Below, piece after piece: positions 1 to 8,589 of a stretch of DNA of 20,000 nucleotides. The notes under the pieces are model-generated. The model was given only the letters and a program-made list of their open reading frames with translations, was not told the origin of the DNA and made no database searches. Both the position numbers and the translations under genes were made by a program. This stretch comes from Neoscytalidium dimidiatum (lineage: Eukaryota; Ascomycota; Dothideomycetes; Botryosphaeriales; Botryosphaeriaceae): the NCBI GenBank assembly GCA_037367355.1, contig JAVSCG010000024.1, positions 1 through 20,000 on the forward strand, given 5' to 3'. The stretch's first letter is position 1; the number at the start of each line of letters is the position of its first letter.

Positions 1-230
1 AAGTATCGACTTCCGGGGTCCGTTTTCTAATCTATACTATAATTCGGCGTTCTTATTCTAAGCTAGGCTTAATATAAACGATATAAGCTTACTCTCCTCG
101 TTTTTTTATACGTAGTAGAGTATTAAAAAATATTCTCTTAGCCTCTACTAGATACTCTCTAGACGGCTCTAGCTCGTAGCTCTTTTAGCTCTAGCTCTCT
201 AGCTCTAGCTCCGGCTCTGCTCTTCACTTA

Positions 231-311
231 GCTTTCCTCCTCTAGCTCCCAGCTCTAGCTCTTAGCTCGGGCTTTTTAGCTCTAGCTCTTAGCTTAGGCT
301 CTTTAGCTCTA
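231..311 (-). repeat. About 27-bp coding repeat in outer pol linker
   Basis: The minus strand carries a roughly 27-bp unit encoding about nine residues close to ELELKSLS-Gln, where Gln is now TAA. Copies lie here and, beyond the inserted chromovirus, at 8050-8095. On the plus strand it shows as recurring TAGCTCTAGCTCTTAGCT-like sequence. It lies in frame with the upstream protease, so it is a repetitive acidic linker in a polyprotein, not an intergenic satellite. Further degraded TAGCTCTAGCTC-like stretches continue to about 152. Confidence 0.65.
307..311. repeat. Target-site duplication, left copy (CTCTA)
   Basis: The five bases before the left LTR are CTCTA, identical to the five bases after the right LTR (8050-8054). 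A perfect 5-bp duplication is normal for Ty3/Gypsy integration and fixes the element ends. Because the target is a repetitive tract, chance identity is somewhat more likely than usual, but the matching LTR ends support it. Confidence 0.88.
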
Positions 312-538
312 TATAAAGACTTCGAATATAGGACTTCCTACTACTTATATATAAGGAGCTATCGGCTCCTATACGAAGTCCTAGCGCGGCCTATACGGGT
401 TACGTAACCTCACTTACCGCTCGCCTATATATAAGTCCCGCCTAACGGGCCCCTTAAATCTCCTAAGAATTCGTCTATTATCTAATAGAGACCCTCTTAT
501 ACTATCCTTAAACTCCCTATTTATATCTAGTCCTTATA
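312..538 (+). repeat. Chromovirus 5' LTR
   Basis: A 227-bp direct repeat aligning without gaps to 7823-8049. I count about 18 differences, all C/T or G/A transitions, of which six are three paired CG/TA swaps. It contains a TATA-like run at 426-435 that is conserved in the right LTR, although RIP itself favours such runs. A stretch about 30 bases downstream, at 465-473, is complementary to the sequence just after the LTR. The terminal TG...CA has become TA...TA. Confidence 0.95.
426..435 (+). promoter_or_regulatory. Possible TATA box in 5' LTR
   Basis: TATATATAAG lies in the middle of the LTR and is kept in the right LTR at 7937-7946. It would place transcription start near 460-470. Because RIP enriches TA, motif identity alone is weak evidence; position and conservation are the support. 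Confidence 0.4.
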
Positions 539-634
539 TTCGAATTCTTCTCCTTAAATAGCCGGTTTAAGATAGTTAATACGCGCTCCTTCTCGTATCT
601 AAGAAGTAGCGTACCTCTTACGAATACCTTACGT
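539..634 (+). other. Chromovirus leader
   Basis: Untranslated leader between the LTR and the inferred gag start. Apart from the possible primer-binding site at its beginning I see no feature in it. Confidence 0.5.
541..549 (+). other. Putative self-priming primer-binding site
   Basis: Two bases after the LTR lies CGAATTCTT, the exact reverse complement of AAGAATTCG at 465-473 in the LTR. The usual TGG start of a tRNA-type primer-binding site is absent here. In the fission yeast chromovirus Tf1 the first bases of the transcript fold back onto a site just past the 5' LTR and prime reverse transcription. The spacing here, with the LTR partner about 30 bases past a TATA-like box, would suit that arrangement. 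This is inferred from sequence only. Confidence 0.45.
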
Positions 635-1815
635 ATAGCGGGCGAGAACTCTACGAATAGTACTCCCTCTAGTATCCTTACTTCTAGAGTAGATCTAATA
701 ACTAAAAGTAACGTAGAGAGGGCTACTAATAAACCTCTAAGTCGTAAAGAACGTATTAAGTAACTATAAGCTAAACTAGATAGGCTTCTTAATACGAACC
801 TAGGCGTTACTATAGAAGAAATTTAATAGTCGAACTAAATAATCGACGCTTTATAGAACCGTATTATACTTATACGCCGTAAGCTACTCGAACCCGATAC
901 GTAGGCAACTCGTACTCCTAGCGTATCTAAAGCGATACGTATCTTCGATAAGGTATATAAGCGCCTATAGAAATACTAAATACCTACTTTAGAGACGGTA
1001 ATATAGTCCGTCTTCGAGGCTTAAAACCGTAAGGTCTAAAATATCTTCGCCCTTATATATATAAGTAATTATAACTATATAGAGCAAACCCGCTAGGCCC
1101 TCTATAGCCTTAAAAAGTATACTAACCTTACTAACCCTATATACTAGCGGTTAGAGAATAGTAAAAAGGGCGACCTTCTATATAATAAGTTTATTCGTAT
1201 TATTTAGGATATTATTAAAGACCCCGCTATACGTAGATTCGATAATACTCTAAACTTCTAGAGAGTAACGATACGCTCTAGTACTAAATACTAGGCGCTT
1301 TATACGCGACTTAAAAGTCTAATAAAGTAGCTTTCGTATAAGATTCTTAACGAAGTACTTCTAATAGACTTCTACTACTCGCGTCTTTTGGACGCCTACC
1401 GTAAGGAGCTTCTTCGGGGTAACTACTTATATAACGTAACGACGCTTAAGAACTTCTATAAAGTTATCTCGCGTCTTAAGTCTATTATAGACCTCTAGAC
1501 TCTCGTAAGAGACGCTAATAGTCCGCCTAAGAAGGACTACTCGACTTATAAGCGCGTCTATAGTAACGTAGCTTTAAGCGAGTCTAACTAGAGTAGTAGA
1601 TTCGCTTTCTAGGGCCGCGGTAAGTACCGGTCGAGAGATTCTATTCGAAGCGCTAGCTCTACGAAGCCTAAGCGCGCTCCTATCGTAGGCTTCTCGTATA
1701 AGAGACGTACTTATCTCTATAGAGGAGGAGACTTCTATAGGAAGAATAACTAGCGAGTTAACGCCACTAAAAAGAACGGCGATACGAGAAAAGAAAGACT
1801 CTAGTAGCCGCTCTA
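635..1815 (+). pseudogene. gag: Chromovirus gag
   Basis: Structural capsid-type polyprotein frame. A single frame reads as continuous protein-like sequence through many TAG/TAA codons from about 600 to 1815. The inferred start is ATA at 635, followed by GCG GGC; a former ATG would have become ATA because its TG is a RIP target. Charged helical segments such as LSRKERIK and SKKGDLLYNKFIRII are visible, followed by a basic Arg/Ser/Lys-rich tail (about 1620-1740). A run of Tyr residues near 1690-1735 may be a ruined Cys/His zinc knuckle, but the spacing does not fit cleanly. The protease lies in the -1 frame relative to gag. The gene cannot be expressed. Confidence 0.72.
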
Positions 1816-2382
1816 GACTAGCTACCGCTAGAATCGTATAATAACGGCTCCGACTTAAGAATCGTTACTAATATTCTCGTATACTTACCTAACGGAGTAT
1901 ATATTCTAAAGGCCTTACTAGATACGGGTTCTATAATAAACCTAATAGCCTAATATATCGTTCGAAGAGTATAAGTACTCCTCTCGAATCTAACTCTTAA
2001 GCTCGACGTAAGCGCGGTAAATAATATCTTAGTTACTACGTATAACTACTACCGACTTTCGATAACGGTTACCGATAGTATTAGTAAGTAGCGTACGACT
2101 AAAGCGCTACTCTTCTAGGGCGCTAATATTATCGGCTTTAATACTATTCTAGGTATAAACTAGTTTAGAAACGTAGGGCCGTTATTTAACTTCTTAACCG
2201 GTACCTTTACTTAGTCTAATAACCCTTTCCGGTATATCTACCTATAGACGCTCGAAGACTTCCTCGCCGACCTTAAGAAAGGCGAGAAAGTATATTACCT
2301 CTATTAGAAACTAATACTTACTCCGAAGGACGTCCTAGAAATATAGGGCGAAAGTAACTAAAATCTAGAGTATCTTCTAAGA
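1810..2382 (+). pseudogene. pol: Chromovirus pol, protease region
   Basis: Aspartic protease part of Pol. The diagnostic motif ALLDTGSIINLIA is at 1912-1950, with the catalytic Asp-Thr-Gly intact at 1921-1929. Downstream TILGIN (about 2145-2160) matches the second conserved protease motif (ILGMDWL-like). The protease would cut the Gag-Pol precursor in the virus-like particle. It is read in frame 1, which is -1 relative to gag (frame 2). Several TAG/TAA codons interrupt it. A charged stretch LEDFLADLKKGEKVYYLY follows (about 2250-2307). The frame is kept up to about 2382, after which RT continues in frame 2. Confidence 0.83.
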
Positions 2383-2428
2383 CCAAATGACGCCATTTAG
2401 ATATCGCCGCATGTCATGCATGGCCTTT
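2381..2428 (+). other. Short patch that escaped RIP
   Basis: Nine CA or TG dinucleotides fall between 2384 and 2422, while whole hundreds of bases on either side contain none. The patch includes the alternating run CATGTCATGCATGG. The pol reading frame changes from 1 to 2 across it. The simplest reading is short DNA placed here after RIP, for example filler at a repaired break. Its source cannot be told. Confidence 0.6.
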
Positions 2429-5400
2429 ATATACGATACGTACTCTAGTCTTAGCTCTATTAGAGTATTCCTTATAGTAGCCACGGTAAGTATCCCTACT
2501 AAGTAGTTACCTTCGTATTACGCGGACCTTTTAGACGTCTTTTTAGATAAGTTAGCTAGCGTACTCGCCCCTAATACTAAGTATAACTACGCTATTAAAT
2601 TACTAGATAGAACTTCTTCTTCGTAAATATCTATCTATAATCTATTATCCCGTAAGCTTTAGATTCTTCGAGAGTACCTAGATAAGGCTCTTAAAAAGGG
2701 CTGGATTAGGCCTAGTAAGTCCTCTACTAGCGCGCCTATCCTCTTCGTTCCTAAGCCTAATAGAACTATACGACTATATATCGATTATAGGGGCCTTAAT
2801 AAAGTTACGATTAAGAATCGCTATCTCTTACCTCTTATTAGTAAACTATTAGACCGTATATCTTATACGAAAGTCTTTACTAAACTCGATCTACGTAACG
2901 CCTATTATAAGATCTATATTTATAAGGGCGACGAGTAAAAAACCGTATTTAAGACGCGCTACGGCCTCTTTAAATACCTCGTTATACTCTTTAGCCTAGC
3001 TAACGCGCCCGCTATCTTTTAAAGCTATATTTATTAAGCGCTAGGTAGCCTCGTAGATACTATCTACGTCGTCTATCTAGACGACATCCTTATCTACTTA
3101 AAGAACGAAGAGGAATACGTATAATATATACGCGTAGTACTATAACGCCTCCGTAATTAGAACTTATACGTTAAGTTATCTAAATATACCTTCTATACTA
3201 CTAGAGCTAAGTTTCTAGAATTTATCGTAACCCCCTAGAATATTACTATAGACTAGAAACGCGTTAGGGCTATTTAAGAATAGTCGGAGCCTACCTCGTA
3301 TCGAGGTATTTAAGTGTTTTTAGGCTTTACTAACTTCTATAGACGCTTTATATAGAACTACTCGTCTATTACGAAGCCTTTTAATAACCTTCTATAGAAG
3401 GCTTAGCGGCCGCCGAACGTAAATACGAAGAAGCGCTCTACGCGGAAGAGCCCTACTAAGTAGTACCTCCCCTTCTAGTAGATCGACGCCGCGACGTATA
3501 CTTTTCGTACGCTTAAAGCCGTCTTTACGTAGAAGCTAGTACTTCGTTATTTTAACCCCGAGCTTCCGCTAATAATAATTACGAATACGTTAGACTTCGC
3601 TATCGGAGGTATTCTACTTTAGCCCTATATATAGAAGGGTAACTAAAAGTACTAGTTGCCTATTACCTACTATAGCCGAAAGCTTACTAAGGTAGAGGTA
3701 AGATATAATATCTACGATAAGAAACTTCTTATAATCGTAGCCGGCTTTTAACTATAGCGATATTATCTCGTATACGCCTCTACGCTTATACGCGCATTTC
3801 ACGATTATAATAATCTTAAGTACTTTATAACTACTAAAAGCCTTACGAGCCGATAGGTACGCTATATTAAAAAGCTAGCGCGGTTTGACTTCGAGATTAA
3901 ATATAAGCCGGAGGCTTCGAACCTAGTAGACCCTCTTAGCCGGCGGCCCGACTATATATCGGGTTTTAAAAAGGTTAAAAAGAAGGCGGTTCTAGACGCT
4001 ATACTACCTACGTTATAGTAAAAACTATAGATACGGGGGGTTATAAAAAATACCTTCGGGGCTACTATCCTAACCGCGCGAGACGTATACGAATTATATA
4101 CGAGGGATACTCGTGTTAATACTAGCTAATCTAAGGGCTTACTCTCTACTCTTTTCTTACTAGAGAATACCGCCGGCGTACCCGTAGAATTTAGGGCGGC
4201 CGAGTATATCCGTAAGGACCCTACGAGTAGTATACGTATAGCGCGCGAACTCGCTAGTACTAGGCTATACCCTAGCCTTATACTCCGCCGAGTAGTAGTA
4301 GTAGCTACTATTAGTAAATATTTCTAAGCGGAAGAGCCTCTAAAGGCTCTCGTATCGCTAATCTACGAGGCCTAGTAACTAGACGTCGGTAGTTAAGTAA
4401 TACGCGTAAAGCTAGCGGAGTTCCTTACCGTAAACTACTAGTCTAAAGACCTAGACGGTCTATTATAACGTAATAGAAAAGTCTTTATCCTAAATAGTAT
4501 TCTACTAAAAGACGAGATACTCCGCCGTAACTATAATAACTTCTTAGGCGGCTATTACGGCTCTAAACGTACTACTATAGTAATCGGTCGTAAGTACGAA
4601 TAGCCTAACCTAATAAGGAACGTATAGATATATATTCGTAGTTACGATAAGTACTAAAGATATAAGATATAACGCTATAAGCTCTACGGCCTTCTATAGC
4701 CGCTAGAAGTAGAGACGAAGCTATAGAAGTATCTATCTCTTAACTTTATTATAGACCTACCTAAATCTATAACTCGCGAAGGAACTACGGCGGACTTAAT
4801 CTTAGTTCTAATAGACTAGATAATAAAGAAGATATACTACTTTCTAGTACGTAAGACTATTAATATAAGAACTCTAGTAGACCTCCTATAAGAATACTTC
4901 TTAAAAACTATTATCCTAGACTTTCTAGTATTAGATAGAGGCACGGTATTTATAAGTAAATACTAAGTAAACTTCTATTACGAACTCGGTATCTAGCGCC
5001 GGTTTAATACCGTCTTCTACCCGTAAACTAATAGGTAGACGAAGCGTTAGAATTAAGAGATTAAATACTACCTCCGTATCTATATAAATTAGAAGTAATC
5101 TAACTAGGTATTCCTCCTACTATAGATAGTATACGCCTATAATAATACGCCGTACTCTTTAATGAAGGTATCGCTAAACCTACTAAGCTATATAACTAAA
5201 TCTAGTACGCTAGACGACGTAAGAGGCCTATAGTAGTTACGTAGCCTAAAAGCTACCCTCTTTAGCTTAGAGAATATTATCTATACGCCGGCCGCCGCCG
5301 CCACGTAGGTAGACCGTATACGTCTCGTACGCGAGAATATAAAGAAAGCGATCTACTATATATAAGTACTCTAGGCGCGTTACTATAACCGCGGCCGCCT

Positions 5401-5881
5401 AGATAAATACTTTAATACTAGGGAAGAGGTACTACTCTTAGTAAAGAATATTCGTACGAAGCGCCCTTATAAGAAGCTTAATAGCTAATTTCTAAGCCTC
5501 TTTAAGATTATTAAGAAGGTTAGCATCTACGCTTATAAGCTAAAGCTCTTACTATTAATAGCGCGTCTCTATTCTATCTTCTATATTTCGCTACTAGAGC
5601 TCTACTCCGTACGTCTAGGCTTTATACTACTAGCGGTAGAGTTAGTAGATAATACGTAGAAAGTCGAGGCTATAGTCGATTATTACAATAACTCCTCGGG
5701 TAGAATAAAATACCTTATTAAATAGCTAGGCTGGCTAAATAAATATAATAAATAGAAGTCCGAATTAGAACTCTCTAACTACTAGAAACTACTTAACGAA
5801 TACCGTTAGAAATACCCGCGCGGGACGCGGCCCCTAGGTGCGAAACGCATACGTATACGAAGTAAAGTAGGGTATATATAA
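2423..5881 (+). pseudogene. pol: Chromovirus pol: RT, RNase H, integrase, chromodomain
   Basis: One frame carries the rest of Pol in canonical order. RT: YADLLDVF (about 2519), KKGWIRPSKSS (from 2696), IRLYIDYRGLNK, and the active-site YLDDIL at 3074-3091 with both Asp intact. RNase H: LDFAIGGIL near 3590 and YSRKLTKVEVRYNIYDKKLL near 3673-3732. Integrase: a zinc-binding HHCC region about 4540-4650 with His/Cys turned to Tyr, core Asp at 4814-4816 and 4934-4936, and Lys at 5042-5044 where the QTER motif should have the catalytic Glu. A C-terminal SIFYISLLELY motif lies near 5575. Chromodomain about 5654-5830: stop-KVEAIVDYY...GRIKYLIK-stop-LGW...LNEYR. The many stops fit lost Gln/Trp codons. 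The end is set at TAA 5879-5881, which could itself be a former CAA. Confidence 0.92.
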
Positions 5882-6250
5882 GGGCTAGCCCGTAAGAAGG
5901 ATAGGGGAAAAACTCAAGGCTAAGAATAAGGTAAAGTAGGCTTTATAGCCTTATAGAACCTATAAGAGTCCGATAGTAGATAATATTAGGAAAGTACTAT
6001 ACGCTACGGCTATAATCGGTATAAATATAGCTTCTATACTTAGTCTTATAAGCCTCCGTTATTAGTAATCGTAAGTAATAATATTCGTATTAATAGAGTA
6101 TATAAAATATATACTACTCGAAGGCTAAATAGTATTAAAAAAAAAAAAATAAAAATAAAGAACTCTAAACTCTAGACCTATCCGCCTACTTCGCTATTCT
6201 ACTAAACTAGTATATATATATCTTACGCTAGCCCTTATACTCGTCTAGCG
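5882..6250. other. Chromovirus post-pol region
   Basis: Follows the pol stop. The first ~70 bases still read as a basic tail in the pol frame (ARKKDRGKTQG), so Pol may have ended slightly later. An A-rich run lies at about 6139-6160. I see no other coding signal on either strand, except that the antisense frame below may extend into its right end. Confidence 0.45.
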
Positions 6251-6252
6251 AC

Positions 6253-7014
6253 TTATCGCGAGCCGAATTAGTATCTATAGGCTCTTAAAAGATATTCTAG
6301 AGCCGTACGAATACGTTCTTCTTCTTCCGATCTATAATAATATTCTTAGATAATATTAAGCCTATATCCCCTAGTCTAGCCTATATCTATATAAGCTATA
6401 CGAGTACTATATAGAATGAGAACTCTTACTAAGTAGCGCTCTATATTCTTATTATTAGAGGCGCGGCGATTATAGGCGTATTAGAGCTCGCCGCCCTTAG
6501 ACTTCTTCGTAGAAGCTAAGCGTTTATTATAAGCCTTACGGCTCGCGAGATACTTTATAGCGTACGTACTAACGCGGCCTAATAGCTCGTTAGCGTCGTC
6601 CTTATTACGCCGGCGATAATCGAAAGCGTAGGCGCGTAGAGTACTTAGAATATTATAAGTATAACGATACTAGGGCGGAGGCTAAAAAACGCTACTATTA
6701 GTAACTAAAACGTATACTTCTCGTATCCCTTACGTAATATAAGGTAAAGTAAGTAAATAACTTATAAGAGAGTAAGAGTGCTTTACTAAGAAGTAGCGCG
6801 TATACTTAGCTTCTAGCGTTAAGCGGGTATAGCCGGCCTTAATAGCCTTCTTATATTCTTTAACGGTCTTCTTAATATCGCACTAGTAAAAGAAGTAGCG
6901 CTCGTAAAATACCTTAACGAGTTTAGGCTAAGCTTCGAGGTAAGTAGGTAGCTCGCGAGCGATAATAATACGGCGTATCGATACTAAAGTATTAAGAGGG
7001 GAGGAAGTAGATAT
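6253..7014 (-). pseudogene. Possible antisense ORF carried by the chromovirus, unknown product
   Basis: On the minus strand one frame reads as protein-like sequence for about 250 codons with roughly six TAG/TAA codons in the first 200, all of a kind RIP would make. The proposed start is ATA (former ATG) at 7014-7012, followed by TCT ACT TCC TCC. The DNA just upstream on that strand is pyrimidine-rich, as in many fungal promoter and leader regions. The product would be basic and helical, with charged segments such as KKTVKEYKKAIKAGYTRL, NKRLASTKKSKGGEL and SEEEERIRTALEYLL. I recognise no domain. It runs against pol inside the element, between pol and the polypurine tract. It could be a family-specific accessory gene, a captured host gene or a chance open frame; another frame of the same strand is also fairly open. 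Confidence 0.42.
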
Positions 7015-7807
7015 ATTAAAGAGGTTAAAGGTTAAGAAAAGAGCTAAAGAAGTCTAAGAAAGCTATAAAGATAGGTAAGAATAGTAGTTATAGAGGAGAG
7101 GAGAATATAAAGTAGAAGAACTATATATATACCCTCCTAATATACTAATACCGGCTACTATACGTAGTAGATACGTACGTAACTCGTACGCGAAGAATAG
7201 CTTAATAAAGGAAGACCTATAACGCGTAATTTTTAGCCGCTAGTAGAAGCGTATACGTAGTTAATACCTCTATTTATATAAGCTATAATAAGTAAATTAG
7301 CTCCCGTAGATAGTAGATAGCCGCTACTAGCGAAAGCTAGCTACTACCGATAATAGCCTACTATAACCTACTAACCGCTACGTATACTATACGTATAATA
7401 AGTAAGTTCGTATAAGTACGGCTCTATTCTCTTTAAGATAAAGCTAGCTTACTAGCTAATAAGGCCCTAAAGCGTACCCGCGCTAGCGCGAGGACTACGC
7501 TAGATAAATACGCCTTATAATTTAAAAGGCACTATAGTTTAAGAATTAGTTATACTATTTATAATAAAAAGCTAGTTATAGCCTATAAACTCTCCGCGAT
7601 ACGAACGCGAGCCCTATATAAAAAGTATACGAGGCTATTATAAGTACTCTAGGCACCTTTAGTAGTATTAACTCTATCTTCTCTAACTTAAGGTTTTCTT
7701 ACCACCTCTAGTATATATCTTTTTCCCTTCTAACGGAGGTTTTAATACTATAAATAGCACCTAGAGCTAGTAAGTTTTTTACCTTCTAGAGCCGAAGACG
7801 CCTCTCT
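7015..7807. other. Chromovirus 3' region without recognised gene
   Basis: About 790 bp between the antisense frame start and the polypurine tract. Apart from the pyrimidine-rich strip (minus strand, about 7020-7140) that would lie upstream of the antisense frame, I see no coding pattern or repeat on either strand. Confidence 0.5.
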
Positions 7808-7822
7808 AAAAAAGGGGGGTAG
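7808..7822 (+). other. Polypurine tract
   Basis: AAAAAAGGGGGGTAG ends directly at the first base of the right LTR. Such a purine run primes plus-strand DNA synthesis in LTR retrotransposons, and its position confirms the LTR boundary and plus orientation. Confidence 0.9.
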
Positions 7823-8049
7823 TATAAGGACTTCGAATATAAGACTTTCTACTACTTATATACGAGGAGCTATTAGCTTCTATACGAAGTCTTAGCGCGG
7901 CCTATATAGGTTACGTAACCTCGCTTACCACTCGCCTATATATAAGTCCCGCCTAACGAGCCCCTTAAATCCCCTAAGAATTTGTCTATTATCTAATAAA
8001 GACCCTCTTATACTATCTTTAAACTCCCTATTTATATCTAGTCCTTATA
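7823..8049 (+). repeat. Chromovirus 3' LTR
   Basis: A 227-bp copy of the left LTR with the same ends and TATA-like run (7937-7946). The CTCTA target duplication follows at 8050-8054. Differences from the left LTR are transitions only, so divergence is dominated by deamination-type change and LTR distance would be a poor clock. Confidence 0.95.
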
Positions 8050-8054
8050 CTCTA
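8050..8054. repeat. Target-site duplication, right copy (CTCTA)
   Basis: Identical to 307-311 and directly adjoining the right LTR. Confidence 0.88.
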
Positions 8055-8560
8055 GCTTTTAGCTTAGGCTCTTTAGCTCTAGTTCTTTTACTTCGAGGTT
8101 CGTAAGATATCGCTTATAGTTATCTCTAGAGAACGTTATAGTTCCTATACTCTAGCTAATATACGGGTCATAGGTTTTTAACTAGGATATCTTAAGGACG
8201 ATATCGTAGTTCGGGCTTATTATTACGTCTAGGTTAATTCGTTCTTTATAATCTCCGAGGGTTATTCGTACCTAACCGGTCTCGATTCTTACCTATTTCT
8301 TACCGTATTCTATTAATAACCCGTCGAACGTACTAAGTTTATAGGGCCGTTTCTTAAGTTAGAATAGTAAGTCGTTCTTTCTAAAGAATTTAGAATCTAC
8401 GAAATTTCCTTACGCTCTACTATCTATTATTACTAATATAGTAGTCTCTTTAATTATAATCGGTACTTCTAGTAGCGTTTTAAGTTCTTTCTATTTACGA
8501 GATATTCCGTTCGATATTAAGTATATAATCTAGTTAAGAGACCTTCGTATTAGCCCCTTC
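8055..8560 (-). pseudogene. pol: Outer Gypsy pol, protease
   Basis: Minus-strand aspartic protease of a Gypsy Pol. The active-site motif LVIIDSRA-stop-GNF lies around 8436-8401; the Gly of Asp-Ser-Gly reads Arg, as expected for TGGA to TAGA. Downstream are GDYKERINLDVIISPNYDIV and LKIS-stop-LKTYDP (GIPWLK-like, about 8200-8160), typical of this protease-to-RT region, then FSRDNYKRYL. The frame is -1 relative to its gag. At the left end it runs into the acidic repeat linker at 8095-8050 and continues at 311. Confidence 0.84.
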
Positions 8561-8589
8561 TAGAGTCCCTAGCTAGGGGAGCCATCTAG

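Larger units (their letters stand above)
1..311 (-). pseudogene. Outer Gypsy pol fragment, protease-RT linker (left part)
   Basis: On the minus strand this continues the pol frame that is interrupted at 8050 by the chromovirus. Removing the insert and one target duplication removes 7743 bp, a multiple of three, so the outer frame is kept across the junction. From 311 down to about 150 it is a Glu/Leu/Lys/Ser-rich linker built from a short repeat. From about 150 to 1 the strand still reads as plausible protein (for example KKRGE-stop-AYIVYIK in one frame), as expected between protease and RT, but a frame change seems needed. RT motifs are not reached and would lie left of the window. The assignment rests mostly on continuity with the protease at 8050-8560. 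Confidence 0.6.
312..8049 (+). mobile_element. Complete Ty3/Gypsy chromovirus, RIP-inactivated
   Basis: A 7738-bp LTR retrotransposon with the order LTR, gag, protease, RT, RNase H, integrase, chromodomain, extra 3' region, polypurine tract, LTR. Both LTRs are 227 bp and begin TATAARGACT and end AGTCCTTATA. These are inverted ends whose original form was presumably TGTAAGGACT...AGTCCTTACA. A CTCTA duplication flanks the element. It is inserted in the protease-RT linker of a minus-strand Gypsy element, so it is the younger of the two. The C-terminal chromodomain places it among chromoviruses, which in fungi use the domain to target heterochromatin (family knowledge). Stops throughout make it non-autonomous. 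Confidence 0.95.

Noticed and set aside
152..311. TAGCTCTAGCTC repeats as a satellite or CRISPR-like array
   Set aside because: There are no spacers of constant length. The unit is in frame with the outer element's protease, so it is a coding linker repeat.
6139..6160. A-rich run as a possible poly(A) tail of a retroposed transcript
   Set aside because: It lies within the chromovirus, no coding frame ends just before it on the plus strand, and no target duplication is visible. It is most likely a simple A-rich tract.
7590..7620. CGATACGAACGCGAGCCC on the plus strand resembles the end of a tRNA gene (T arm) on the minus strand
   Set aside because: The loop does not fit the TTCRANY pattern and I could not build an acceptor stem, D arm or anticodon arm around it.
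7015..7807. Possible extra gene between antisense frame and polypurine tract
   Set aside because: No frame on either strand stays protein-like for long, and no motif was found.
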